Positions 17,340 through 25,445 of a DNA stretch of 64,000 bases are shown piece after piece. The notes under the pieces are model-generated. The model saw only the letters and a program-made list of their open reading frames with translations. It had not been told where the DNA came from and did not search any database. A program made the position numbers and the translations under genes. Source of the stretch: Arthrobacter sp. zg-Y820 (lineage in GTDB: Bacteria; Actinomycetota; Actinomycetes; Actinomycetales; Micrococcaceae); contig NZ_CP126247.1 in assembly GCF_030142155.1 (NCBI RefSeq), positions 2,976,001 to 3,040,000 of the forward strand, given 5' to 3'. Positions within the stretch are counted from its first letter, which is position 1, and every line of letters begins with the position of its first letter.

Positions 17340-18605
17340 TCAGGCGGCTTTTTTGCGGGACCGGATCAGCGCGAACACGCACAGGACGGCGCAGCTGAGG
17401 GCGATGGCCGCGGAGAACCAGGCCACGGCCGACGGCAGGCCCCATGCCGCACCGGCGGCGCCCAGTCCGAGCACGGGAATGGCGCTGCCCAGATAGGTGA
17501 TCACGTAAACCGTGCTGATGATCTGGGCGTGCTGTGCCGGTTCCACCTTTGCCGCGACGTCGTTGAACACCGTCCGGAAGGCCATCCCCTGGCCGAAGCC
17601 GGCCGCCAGGGAGGCGGCCACCAGCAGGGGAACGCTGCCCAGGGCGCCCGCCGCCGGGATCAGCGCGACGCCGGTTCCCATCAGCGCCAGCCCGGCCGGC
17701 ACCACCAGGCGTCCGCGGACACCGGTGAGCTGGCTGACGGCCGAGGCCGCCAGCGCCAGGGCGGCCAGCAGCCCGACGACGGGGCGGGAGGAGGTGCCGG
17801 CGATGCCGGCGAAGTAGGTCGGCGCCAGGGACAGGTAAAAGCCGAAAACGGCGAAGCTCAGGAATCCGGTGACGGAGGCCATCCAGAACTGGGACCGAGC
17901 CTGGTGGGAGACCGCCAGGCGGCGCGGACGCAGGGCGGCCAGCGCCCGGCCCAGCGGCGGCACGGCAATGGCGGGGCGTGCCTTCAGCAGGCACAGCGGA
18001 ACCAGCAGCCCGGCGAGGACCACGAAATGGATCAGGAACGGGGTCAGGGTGGGGGCAGGCAGCAGCGACAGCAGGCCGCCGATCACCGGACCGGCCGCCA
18101 CGCCGCCGGCGGAGACCAGAAGCGTAAACCGGGTGGCCCACTCCGGCCGGTGCGGCAGCAGCTCCCGCAGCGCCGCGGAACTGGCACCGGTGGCCAGGGC
18201 CACCGACGCTCCCTGCAGCGCACGGCCGGCGATCAGCGCGCCCATGCCGGTGGCGGTTCCGAACAGCACGCCGCCGAGGAGGCTGACAACGCTGGCCAGC
18301 ACCAGTGCTGCCCGGCGGCCAATGAAGTCGGACCAGTGCCCCACCAGCAGCAGACCGGCCACCAGGACCAGCACATAGGCGGCAAAGGCCACTGTCACCC
18401 CGAAGTGGGTCAGCCCCAGCCGCTCCCCGAGCAGCGGATAAAGCGGCGTGGCGAGGTTGGCGCCCACCAGCAGGGTGGTCATGATTGCCAGTGTCAGCAG
18501 CAGCCGGGGCCGCCGGGCTGCATCCCATTCGCGGCGCCCGGCCGCGGCGGGCCGCATCCGAAGTTCATTGAGGACTGTCAACGCGTGTCCAATACCCTTC
18601 TGCAT
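17340..18605 (-). CDS. MFS transporter, probably efflux
   Basis: The 421-aa protein has about 12 membrane helices. The conserved loop between helices 2 and 3 reads G-H-W-S-D-F-I-G-R-R-A-A (about 93). The layout is that of the drug/metabolite exporters of the DHA group. It is divergent from an Lrp-type regulator gene, so it may be that regulator's target, for example for amino-acid or drug export. The ATG at 18605 gives an unusually long 34-residue lead before the first helix; a start at M17 is possible. Confidence 0.82.
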   Translation of the reverse strand: MQKGIGHALTVLNELRMRPAAAGRREWDAARRPRLLLTLAIMTTLLVGANLATPLYPLLGERLGLTHFGVTVAFAAYVLVLVAGLLLVGHWSDFIGRRAALVLASVVSLLGGVLFGTATGMGALIAGRALQGASVALATGASSAALRELLPHRPEWATRFTLLVSAGGVAAGPVIGGLLSLLPAPTLTPFLIHFVVLAGLLVPLCLLKARPAIAVPPLGRALAALRPRRLAVSHQARSQFWMASVTGFLSFAVFGFYLSLAPTYFAGIAGTSSRPVVGLLAALALAASAVSQLTGVRGRLVVPAGLALMGTGVALIPAAGALGSVPLLVAASLAAGFGQGMAFRTVFNDVAAKVEPAQHAQIISTVYVITYLGSAIPVLGLGAAGAAWGLPSAVAWFSAAIALSCAVLCVFALIRSRKKAA

Positions 18606-18669
18606 TCGCCGAGTTCGTCCAGCATTCCGGCCCGTTCAGGACGGGGTCGCGGGGCGCTTTCACCACATC

Positions 18670-18688
18670 GGAATTCTTGACCAATTCC
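18670..18688. promoter_or_regulatory. inverted repeat between MFS and Lrp genes
   Basis: GGAATT, seven bases, AATTCC lies in the 184-base divergent promoter region. A second imperfect dyad, ATTGA-N9-TCAAT, lies at 18738-18756. Both are AT-rich dyads of the sort bound by Lrp/AsnC octamers, so autoregulation and control of the exporter are likely. Confidence 0.45.
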
Positions 18689-18789
18689 ACTATAGGATGG
18701 GCTGTGCCGGGCCTGATGATGCACAAAAGTCCCAGCAATTGACGGTTTCGATCAATATTCTCCGTACTTCCTGAGAGGAGATGCGCGCA

Positions 18790-19263
18790 ATGGGCAACTT
18801 GGACGCGGTTGATCTGAAGCTGCTGCTGGAGCTGGTGCGGAACCCGCGGGCCCAGATCGGCGACCTCAGCGAAACGCTGGGCATCGCCCGGAACACCACC
18901 CAGAGCCATCTGAAGCATTTGGACCGGGCCGGGCTGATCCGCCCGGGCGGTCGGGACGTGGATCTGGCACGGCTGGGCTACGACGTGCTGGCGTTTGTCA
19001 CCATTGAGGTTTCGCACCGGGAACTGGATACCGTGATTGCCGGGCTCCGCACCCTGCCGCAGGTCCTGGAGGTTCACGAGATCTCCGGGCACGGCGACGT
19101 CTGGTGCCGGCTGGCGGCCACTGACACGCAGCAGCTGCAGACGGCCCTGCGTTTCGTGCTGCGGATCAAGGGGGTGATCCGCACCGAGACGGTGCTGGCC
19201 CTGCACGAGCACATTCCCTACCGGAGTGAGCCGCTGCTGGAAAAGCTGGTGCCTCCGGCCTAG
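18790..19263 (+). CDS. Lrp/AsnC-family transcriptional regulator
   Basis: The protein is 157 aa. An N-terminal winged helix-turn-helix (about 3-55, L-S-E-T-L-G-I-A-R-N-T-T-Q-S-H-L-K-H-L) is followed by the RAM ligand-binding domain (about 65-140) with the V-x-x-x-x-x-I-S-G-x-x-D family turn (H-E-I-S-G-H-G-D-V). ATG 18790 is preferred over ATG 18781, because GAGAGGAG directly abuts the latter and sits nine bases from the former. Divergent from the MFS gene. Confidence 0.9.
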   Translation: MGNLDAVDLKLLLELVRNPRAQIGDLSETLGIARNTTQSHLKHLDRAGLIRPGGRDVDLARLGYDVLAFVTIEVSHRELDTVIAGLRTLPQVLEVHEISGHGDVWCRLAATDTQQLQTALRFVLRIKGVIRTETVLALHEHIPYRSEPLLEKLVPPA

Positions 19264-19270
19264 CGGGCGC

Positions 19271-20569
19271 TTAGAACCGGCCGCGGGACCGGTTCAGCAG
19301 TTCCTCCGCCGCGGCCACCGTCCGCCGGGCCGCCCCGGAGCCGCGTGCGGCGGCTCCCGCAACGAGGGTAAGGGCCACCGCCGCGGAGCGGCAGTAGAGG
19401 GCCGACGCATCCGTCTGGCGGGCGAAGACCCGGGCACAGCGTCCGGCCGCATCCTGCAGCCCGGTGTTCTCCGGGGACAGGGCCGCGAGCACCCACAGGT
19501 GGCCCAGGAAACACGCAAGGTCATCCACCCGGTGTCCCGGTCCCAGGGCGTCAACGTCGAGCATGCCGGTGATCCGCAGTGCCCCGTTGCCCATGCCGGC
19601 CAGCAGGTTTCCGCCGTGGAAGTCCCCGTGCGTGGGCACCACCGGTCCCGGATCGGCCGAGCGGACTCCGGCGGCTATTGCTCGTGCACACCGGGTAATC
19701 CGTTCTGCCCCGTCCGGCAGCGCGACGGCGGCGCCGGCAGCGTAGTCCATTATGCGCTCGGACCAGGCCGGCCGGCGCGGCAGGGCCAGGCCCGCCGCCG
19801 GAAGCCGGTCCAGGAGCCGGGCCAGTGCTTCGGGGTCCAGCGCCGGGGTCCCGGCTGCGCTCAGCTCCCGGTGCAGCGTTCGCCCCGGAAGGCCGCCCAG
19901 GATCAAAACGCCGGCAGCCGGGCCGGCACCGGACACCGTGTCGGCACCGGCCACCGTGTCGAGCAGCGGCGGAACGGGCAGCCCGGCAGCCGCCGCCAGC
20001 TGCAGGCGTCGACGCAGTCCGGCAGCCAGGTGCGGCTGCGGAACTTTGAGGTAAACGGTTGGCCCGGCTGACCCGTCCGGCCGTTCCAAGGTTGCCCGGA
20101 CGACAGCCCGGCGCAGCGGCCGGTAGGCCACCAGGTTCAGGGCTGCACGCGCTGCATCGGTGTCTGTGCCGAAGACATCGCGGGCCACCGCTTCGGCGCT
20201 GGTCGCCCAGGGCAGACCCAGCAGGACCGGGTCGCGCGGATGGACCCACAGGCGGACCGCAGTGCCGCCGACCGTGCCCCGGGCCGTGGCCCCGCCGTCG
20301 GCCGCGTTGAGATCTGTGGTGGCTCCCACTTGGAGGTGCAGGGGCCGGTGTCCCGCAGCCGCGGAACGGGGAACGGCTTCGACCCGGTACAGGGCACTGA
20401 TGCCGGCGCCGGGCCGATGATGGGAGCGAACGTGGGCCCAAGCAACCGGCTTGAGGCCCAGGGGACGCAGAGCGGCCGCCAGCGGGCCGGACATGTCGGA
20501 ACCTTCAAGCAGCGCCTTGGACGCAGCCTCACGGTCTCCTCGCGCGCCGGTCCGGCTGCCGCGGTTCAT
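19271..20569 (-). CDS. aminoglycoside phosphotransferase-like (APH) kinase
   Basis: The 432-aa protein is a protein-kinase-like small-molecule kinase. The Brenner motif P-T-H-G-D-F-H-G-G-N-L-L (about 318-329) and the metal-binding stretch M-L-D-V-D-A-L-G-P-G-H-R-V-D-D-L-A (about 342) are clear. The N-lobe (about 30-200) is Arg/Ala-rich. The substrate is not evident; drug resistance should not be assumed. The start could instead be ATG at 20494 (M-S-G-P-L-A-A-A-L), which has AAGG about eight bases ahead, while ATG 20569 has no visible ribosome site. It follows sepX by 14 bases. Confidence 0.75.
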   Translation of the reverse strand: MNRGSRTGARGDREAASKALLEGSDMSGPLAAALRPLGLKPVAWAHVRSHHRPGAGISALYRVEAVPRSAAAGHRPLHLQVGATTDLNAADGGATARGTVGGTAVRLWVHPRDPVLLGLPWATSAEAVARDVFGTDTDAARAALNLVAYRPLRRAVVRATLERPDGSAGPTVYLKVPQPHLAAGLRRRLQLAAAAGLPVPPLLDTVAGADTVSGAGPAAGVLILGGLPGRTLHRELSAAGTPALDPEALARLLDRLPAAGLALPRRPAWSERIMDYAAGAAVALPDGAERITRCARAIAAGVRSADPGPVVPTHGDFHGGNLLAGMGNGALRITGMLDVDALGPGHRVDDLACFLGHLWVLAALSPENTGLQDAAGRCARVFARQTDASALYCRSAAVALTLVAGAAARGSGAARRTVAAAEELLNRSRGRF

Positions 20570-20583
20570 GCAGGGAGCGGCGC

Positions 20584-21579
20584 CTAGGCGCGGCGGCGCT
20601 GGAGGACGTCGTCCAGGTTGATCTTGCCGCTGCCCGGTGCGCCGCCGCTGCCGGACACGGCACTCTCGGCCGGGGCGCGGAGCGGCGTCCGTGCTGCGGG
20701 CTTGGGGGTTTCCGGCAGGACGAGCGGTGCCGGTGCCGGGCGTGAGGCAACCGGGGCTTCCACATAGATCGGTTTCGGAACCGCCACCGGTTCCCAGGGG
20801 GTGGTGGAGGTCTTCGGCGGTCCGGCGGGTGCCGCTTTTGCGGCAACTTCCAGCGCAGCGCTGCGCAGTTCCGCTGCCGTGGGCCTGCGGTCCGGAGCTC
20901 CCGGCGCAGTGGTGACCGAGGCCTCTGGGGCATCGCCGGCCGGCACAGTGGCCGCCGGACGGACCGCACCGGAGACGCTCTGGGCGTCGAACAGGACGGT
21001 TTCGGGGTAATGCCGCACAGGCTCTGCGGCGGGGGCCTCAGGAGCTGCCAACCGCGGCGGTGCCGGCCGGCCGACACTCATCGCCGCGCGGAAGGCGGCG
21101 TCAACCCTGCTCCGGCGTGCCTGCACGGCAAGCGCGCGGAGTGAGGCAATCGCTGCGCCGCCCACCGCCAAGGCACCGACGGGGAGCCACCAGGAAGCAA
21201 CTCCGAAGGCCGCCAGCGGCAATCCGATCACAACCAGGGCGAGGGCCAGCGCGCCGGCCAGGGCCAGGGCGGTGCGGCCGTAGTGGATCCGGAATACCGG
21301 CTGCCGGAACTGGACCGGTGCCGGAGCGCCGGTGTAGGGCTCCGATGTGCCGGTGGAATTTCCGGGCCGGATGGAGGCGTTGTGCATAATGTTCCCCTGC
21401 TGGGACAGTCCATCGGCGGTGATGGAAGAGCGGATGGCTGTAGACGAGGGAGCTGGCATGCCCGCGGCTGCCGGCGCTGCGGACAGGCCGGACCGGCGGA
21501 AAACGTACGGAGCAACCCACAGCAGCCAGAGGCCAACGGTAACGGCCAGGATCAGGGAGCTGTTGAGAGGGAAGTCCAC
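20584..21579 (-). CDS. sepX: SepX/GlpR-like divisome membrane protein
   Basis: The protein is 331 aa. An N-terminal membrane helix with L-L-W-V-A-P-Y-V-F-R-R-S (about 16-30) is the hallmark of SepX (Streptomyces) and GlpR (Corynebacterium/Mycobacterium, Rv0996). Two central helices (about 103-145) are followed by a long Pro/Ala-rich cytoplasmic tail ending I-N-L-D-D-V-L-Q-R-R-R-A. In other actinobacteria it works with the gephyrin-like protein Glp at the Z-ring. Its order with rimJ, galU, fau and fmdB is conserved, but the glp/moeA gene expected between galU and rimJ is absent here. Confidence 0.8.
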   Translation of the reverse strand: MDFPLNSSLILAVTVGLWLLWVAPYVFRRSGLSAAPAAAGMPAPSSTAIRSSITADGLSQQGNIMHNASIRPGNSTGTSEPYTGAPAPVQFRQPVFRIHYGRTALALAGALALALVVIGLPLAAFGVASWWLPVGALAVGGAAIASLRALAVQARRSRVDAAFRAAMSVGRPAPPRLAAPEAPAAEPVRHYPETVLFDAQSVSGAVRPAATVPAGDAPEASVTTAPGAPDRRPTAAELRSAALEVAAKAAPAGPPKTSTTPWEPVAVPKPIYVEAPVASRPAPAPLVLPETPKPAARTPLRAPAESAVSGSGGAPGSGKINLDDVLQRRRA

Positions 21580-21670
21580 ACTACGACGTTATGAGCTAAT
21601 GCACACCGGAGCGCGCATTACTGGCGGTGTGTCGGGGGTTCGGTGCCAAAAAACCCGTAGCCGGCGGCCG

Positions 21671-22285
21671 TCACCGGGCCAGCCAGCGAGTCAGCAGGCC
21701 ATCCGGCACGTCTTCAGTGGTCAGCGCAAAGCTGCGGTGGTCCGCCCACTGTCCGGCAATGTGCAGGTACCGTTCCCGCAGCCCCTCATCCCGGAAGCCC
21801 AGCTTTTCGACCACCCGCAGGCTCGCCCTGTTGTCCGGTTTGATGTTGATTTCCATGCGGTGCAGCCCCAGCACGCCAAAGCAGTGGTCAGTCGCCAGGG
21901 CCACCGCCGTCGGCGCTATCCCGCGGCCTGCCCGCTCCTCATCCACCCAGTAGCCAAGGGTGGCCATGCGCGCCGAACCCCACACAATCGTCGAGACAGT
22001 CAGCTGTCCGACGATCGCTGGCGGCGTGCGCAGCCCGCCGCGGCGTTCGGTGATCAGGAACGGAAGCGCCGAGGCCTCGCGGGCCTGCTGGTTCAGGCTG
22101 CGCACCATGGCCGCATAGGTTGGCAGCTCACCGCCGGGCAGCGGATTACTCGCCTCCCACTGCGCCATCCATTTGGCGTTGCGGATGCGGAGGGCCGTCC
22201 ATTCCCGACGATCGCGGTAGCGGATGGGCCGCAGCCCCAGATCGCCGCATTCCAGCGTCACCGGCCAAAGGGCCGACCCCCACAC
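21671..22285 (-). CDS. rimJ: GNAT acetyltransferase, RimJ type
   Basis: The 204-aa protein has the GNAT fold with L-G-Y-W-V-D-E-E-R-A-G-R-G-I-A-P-T-A-V (about 112-130), the acetyl-CoA pyrophosphate loop. The C-terminal V-E-K-L-G-F-R-D-E-G-L-R-E-R-Y-L is the RimJ/RimL signature. It likely acetylates protein N-termini. GTG 22285 (V-W-G-S-A-L-W-P) lies four bases after the galU stop, so it is co-transcribed with galU and sepX. Confidence 0.85.
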   Translation of the reverse strand: MWGSALWPVTLECGDLGLRPIRYRDRREWTALRIRNAKWMAQWEASNPLPGGELPTYAAMVRSLNQQAREASALPFLITERRGGLRTPPAIVGQLTVSTIVWGSARMATLGYWVDEERAGRGIAPTAVALATDHCFGVLGLHRMEINIKPDNRASLRVVEKLGFRDEGLRERYLHIAGQWADHRSFALTTEDVPDGLLTRWLAR

Positions 22286-22289
22286 GGCA

Positions 22290-23195
22290 TCAGCTTTCGA
22301 GCGTACCGGTGAAGCTCTTGAGCCACTCGCGCAGGTCCGGGCCCAGATCTTCACGCTCGGAGGCCAGGGTCACCACTGCTTTGAGGTAGCTGAGCTTGTC
22401 ACCGGTGTCGTACCGGCGCCCGCGGAAGACGACGCCGTAGACTCCGGCACCCTCCCCCTCTTCCTGGGCGGCAAGGGTCTGCAGGGCGTCGGTCAGCTGG
22501 ATTTCGCCGCCGCGTCCGGGGCCGGTTTCCTCCAGCACGCCGAACACGGACGGGTGCAGCACATAGCGGCCAATGACGGCGAGGTTGGACGGAGCCTCTT
22601 CAACGGCAGGCTTTTCCACCATCTTGTTGACCCGGACGTAGTCTTCACCCTCAACGACGGAGATGTCGGCGCAGCCGTAGGCACTGATCTGCGAAGGTTC
22701 AACCTCAATGAGGGCAACCACGGAACCGCCGGTCTTGGCCTGGACCTCCACCATCTGCTTCAGGAGGTCATCACGGGCGTCGATGAGGTCGTCGCCGAGC
22801 AGTACGGCAAAGGGCTCGTTGCCCACATGCAGTTTCGCGCGCAGGACCGCATGTCCCAGGCCCTTGGGGTCGCCCTGGCGGAGGTAATGGATTTCACCCA
22901 GCTCAGACGCGGCCCGGACCATGGCGAGCCGTTCCAGATCACCCTTGTCTTCAAGTGTCTTTTCGATGAACGGAACCCGGTCGAAATGGTCTTCCAGGGA
23001 CCGCTTGTTGCGGCCGGTGATCATCAGGATGTCGGACATCCCGGAATTGACGGCCTCTTCCACCACGTACTGGATGGCGGGCTTATCCACCACGGGGAGC
23101 ATTTCCTTCGGCATGGCTTTAGTGGCCGGCAGGAATCGGGTACCCAGCCCGGCGGCGGGAATTACGGCTTTGGTTACGGTCGCGCGTGAAGTCAT
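22290..23195 (-). CDS. galU: UTP-glucose-1-phosphate uridylyltransferase
   Basis: The protein is 301 aa. It makes UDP-glucose for cell-wall glycans and trehalose/glycogen-type pathways. The nucleotide-binding loop is I-P-A-A-G-L-G-T-R-F-L-P-A-T-K-A-M-P-K-E (about 12-31); further family motifs are V-D-K-P-A-I-Q-Y (about 36), L-G-D-D (about 132) and E-K-P (about 190). Start ATG 23195. It is divergent from the 5-FTHF cyclo-ligase gene and heads the galU-rimJ-sepX unit. Confidence 0.95.
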   Translation of the reverse strand: MTSRATVTKAVIPAAGLGTRFLPATKAMPKEMLPVVDKPAIQYVVEEAVNSGMSDILMITGRNKRSLEDHFDRVPFIEKTLEDKGDLERLAMVRAASELGEIHYLRQGDPKGLGHAVLRAKLHVGNEPFAVLLGDDLIDARDDLLKQMVEVQAKTGGSVVALIEVEPSQISAYGCADISVVEGEDYVRVNKMVEKPAVEEAPSNLAVIGRYVLHPSVFGVLEETGPGRGGEIQLTDALQTLAAQEEGEGAGVYGVVFRGRRYDTGDKLSYLKAVVTLASEREDLGPDLREWLKSFTGTLES

Positions 23196-23275
23196 GTCCG
23201 TAAGAGTACAGAAGCACAGCCTCTTTTCACCAAAACGCAATCTGTTGCGGCTGGGACTATTGCGACAATGGAAAC

Positions 23276-23905
23276 ATGACGAACCCCGCTGCCCCCACCT
23301 CCAAGGAACTGGCCCGGCAGCTGTACCGGCGGCTGCGCCGGGAATTGCCGCCGGATGCCCCGCTCGCTGCCGGCCGGTCCCTGGCCGGCCATGCAGCGGC
23401 GGTTCTTCCGGACCTGGTGCGGCCGGGCAGCACTGTCGCCGGCTATCTGTCAACGGGCCGTGAACCGGGGACCGCGCCGCTGCTGGAGAACCTCCTGGAG
23501 ATGGGGTACGACGTCGTCGTCCCCGTCTGCGAGCCGGACCGCAGGCTCTCCTGGTGCCGCTGGAAACCCGGAACACCGCTCCTTCCGGGACTCTTCCCCT
23601 CGGTTCCGGAACCCGCAGGGCCGCGCCTGTCCCCCGCCGAGCTGCCGGACCTGAACCTGCTTTTGGTGCCCGCCCTCGCGGTCGACCGGAACGGCGTGCG
23701 AATGGGCAAGGGCGGCGGTTATTACGACCGGTTCCTGTCGGAGCTTCGGTCGGGCGGCAACCCCGCTCCGGCGGTGGGCATCGTGTACGACCATGAACTG
23801 GCGCCCGCCGGCCACTGGACGCCAGATCCCTTCGACGAGCCGATGGACGCGGTACTGACGCCCTCGGGGTGGACCGGGCTGGCGCAGCGCCCGGTGTATA
23901 GTTAG
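23276..23905 (+). CDS. fau: 5-formyltetrahydrofolate cyclo-ligase
   Basis: The 209-aa protein converts 5-formyl-THF to 5,10-methenyl-THF using ATP. The P-loop-like family motif G-V-R-M-G-K-G-G-G-Y-Y-D-R-F-L is at about 141-155, and the N-terminal basic helix K-E-L-A-R-Q-L-Y-R-R-L-R-R is typical. It precedes fmdB with a 91-base gap, the order found in mycobacteria. Confidence 0.9.
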   Translation: MTNPAAPTSKELARQLYRRLRRELPPDAPLAAGRSLAGHAAAVLPDLVRPGSTVAGYLSTGREPGTAPLLENLLEMGYDVVVPVCEPDRRLSWCRWKPGTPLLPGLFPSVPEPAGPRLSPAELPDLNLLLVPALAVDRNGVRMGKGGGYYDRFLSELRSGGNPAPAVGIVYDHELAPAGHWTPDPFDEPMDAVLTPSGWTGLAQRPVYS

Positions 23906-23996
23906 CACTCAAGGCCACCGAGTGCCAGCTGCCGTTATTCGACGTCCAGCCGGGCCAGGGGCCTGACATCTTGGTTCTCAGGAGGAGTAAGTAACA

Positions 23997-24314
23997 GTGC
24001 CTACATATGCCTATGCCTGCAAGGACTGCGGTTCCGCTTTCGACATCCAGCAGTCCTTCACCGACGACACCCTGACCGTTTGCCCTTCCTGCAGCGGAAA
24101 CCTGCGCAAGAAGTTCAACAGCGTAGGCGTGGTCTTTAAGGGATCGGGCTTCTACCGCACTGATTCACGCGAGGCCAAGAACAGCGTTCCGGCGGCTCCG
24201 GCCAAGTCCGACAGCTCCTCCGGAGCCGCAGCCTCGCCGGCCCAGTCCTCGTCGGGCTCCTCTGCCGCACCCACTGCCGGAGCAGCATCGGGAACCGGTT
24301 CCTCCGCAAAGTAG
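23997..24314 (+). CDS. FmdB-family zinc-ribbon protein
   Basis: The protein is 105 aa. A compact zinc ribbon with C-K-D-C (about 8-11) and C-P-S-C (about 30-33) starts P-T-Y-A-Y-A-C, the FmdB family signature; a Ser/Ala-rich disordered tail covers 58-105. GTG 23997 is preceded by AGGAGGAG-like bases (CAGGAGGAGTAAGTAACA). The homologue in M. tuberculosis (Rv0991c) has been reported as a redox-switched chaperone; this role is inferred here. Confidence 0.88.
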   Translation: MPTYAYACKDCGSAFDIQQSFTDDTLTVCPSCSGNLRKKFNSVGVVFKGSGFYRTDSREAKNSVPAAPAKSDSSSGAAASPAQSSSGSSAAPTAGAASGTGSSAK

Positions 24315-24429
24315 CTCCTGCGCGCAGCAGCTCCTCCCCAGCGCGTTTCTGCCGGGTCCGGAACGGAACATATCCACCGTCCGGCGGGGACACCCTGCTC
24401 CAACACGCATCGGCTCCTAGGGTCGGACC

Positions 24430-25104
24430 GTGCTTCCTTTTTCTGCGCCGCGTCCCGGCCCCGGCTCTTCCCTGATGATGCGACTGCGGCGTTTCATGGT
24501 CCGCCGGCGGCGCCTGCTTGCCGCCCTGCTGTGCTGCGCGGCTGCCGGTACCGCCGTTCAGGCCCTGCTGCCGCCGGACCCGGGTGAGGTTTCGCTGGTG
24601 GTCGCCGCTGCCGATCTCCCCGCGGGAGCACTGCTCACCGCGCAGGACCTGCGTGCTGTCCCGGCAGCGTCAGCAGCCGTTCCGCCCGGTTCCTTCGCCG
24701 CCGTGGATGCGGTGACCGGCCGGCGGCTCGCCACGCCCCTGAAACAGGGCAGTCCGTTGATGCAAACCTCCCTGGTGGGCACGGGGCTCCTGACCGGCGC
24801 TCCGCCCGGCACAGTAGCCGTGTCCGTCCGCCCTGCGGACCCTGCCATCGTGCAGCTGCTCTCGCCCGGCCAGCTCGTGGATGTTGTCCTCGGAAGTCCG
24901 GACGCAGAGCAGGCCGGAGGCGCCCCTGCAGTGCTGGCAGCGGATGCCCCGGTCCTGTGGACGGGCTCGGACGGCGCCTCATCGTGGCCCGGATCGCAGG
25001 AAAGCGGCGCCGTGGTGGTCCTGGCCGCGCTTCCCGATCAGGCAGCGGCTTTGGCCGCCTCATCGGGAAGCGGAAACCTCCACCTGATCCTGACCGGCGG
25101 CTGA
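24430..25104 (+). CDS. SAF-domain protein, CpaB/RcpC-like
   Basis: The protein is 224 aa. A basic N-terminus and membrane helix (about 28-48) are followed by a SAF domain (about 55-120: L-V-V-A-A-A-D-L-P-A-G-A-L-L-T-A-Q-D-L-R) and an RcpC-like region (V-S-V-R-P-A-D-P-A-I-V-Q-L-L-S-P-G-Q-L-V-D-V). RcpC/CpaB proteins belong to Flp/Tad pilus assembly, but no pilus gene lies in this window, so the role here is unclear. Start may be GTG 24430 or ATG 24475/24478. Confidence 0.75.
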   Translation: MLPFSAPRPGPGSSLMMRLRRFMVRRRRLLAALLCCAAAGTAVQALLPPDPGEVSLVVAAADLPAGALLTAQDLRAVPAASAAVPPGSFAAVDAVTGRRLATPLKQGSPLMQTSLVGTGLLTGAPPGTVAVSVRPADPAIVQLLSPGQLVDVVLGSPDAEQAGGAPAVLAADAPVLWTGSDGASSWPGSQESGAVVVLAALPDQAAALAASSGSGNLHLILTGG

Positions 25105-25181
25105 CCCCGCCGCCGTGCTGCGACATTTGATCGTCCGCTGCATTCGATGTCCGCTGCATTTGATGGTCCCCCGCCGGAAAC

Positions 25182-25445
25182 TCAGTCCCAGTGCGGCGGA
25201 CGCTGCTCCAGCAGCCAGGAGTCGCGGTCCTCGGGAGAATCGCCCCAGACCCGCGGATCATCGTCAGCGGCCTTGGCCTTCAGTACCGACGGTTCGGCCG
25301 GCGGCGAAGATCCGGCCGGCGCCGCCGGCTCAGCGGCCGGCTCAGTTGCCGGCGCAGTTGACGGCGCCGCCGGGGCGCCCCGAGCCGGGGGCCGGGGCGG
25401 CGGGGTTCCGCCGCTGGCCCGCCGGTGCGGCTTCCGCGGGGTCAC
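25182..25445 (-). CDS. 87-aa protein coupled to the DUF4011 helicase
   Basis: Residues 1-60 are Pro/Ala-rich and disordered. The C-terminus D-P-R-V-W-G-D-S-P-E-D-R-D-S-W-L-L-E-Q-R is acidic and Trp-rich and ends P-P-H-W-D. The stop of the helicase gene overlaps this ATG as ATGA, so it is surely translated with it. Function unknown; the conserved-looking Trp-rich end suggests a binding peptide for a partner, perhaps the helicase. Confidence 0.7.
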   Translation of the reverse strand: MTPRKPHRRASGGTPPPRPPARGAPAAPSTAPATEPAAEPAAPAGSSPPAEPSVLKAKAADDDPRVWGDSPEDRDSWLLEQRPPHWD

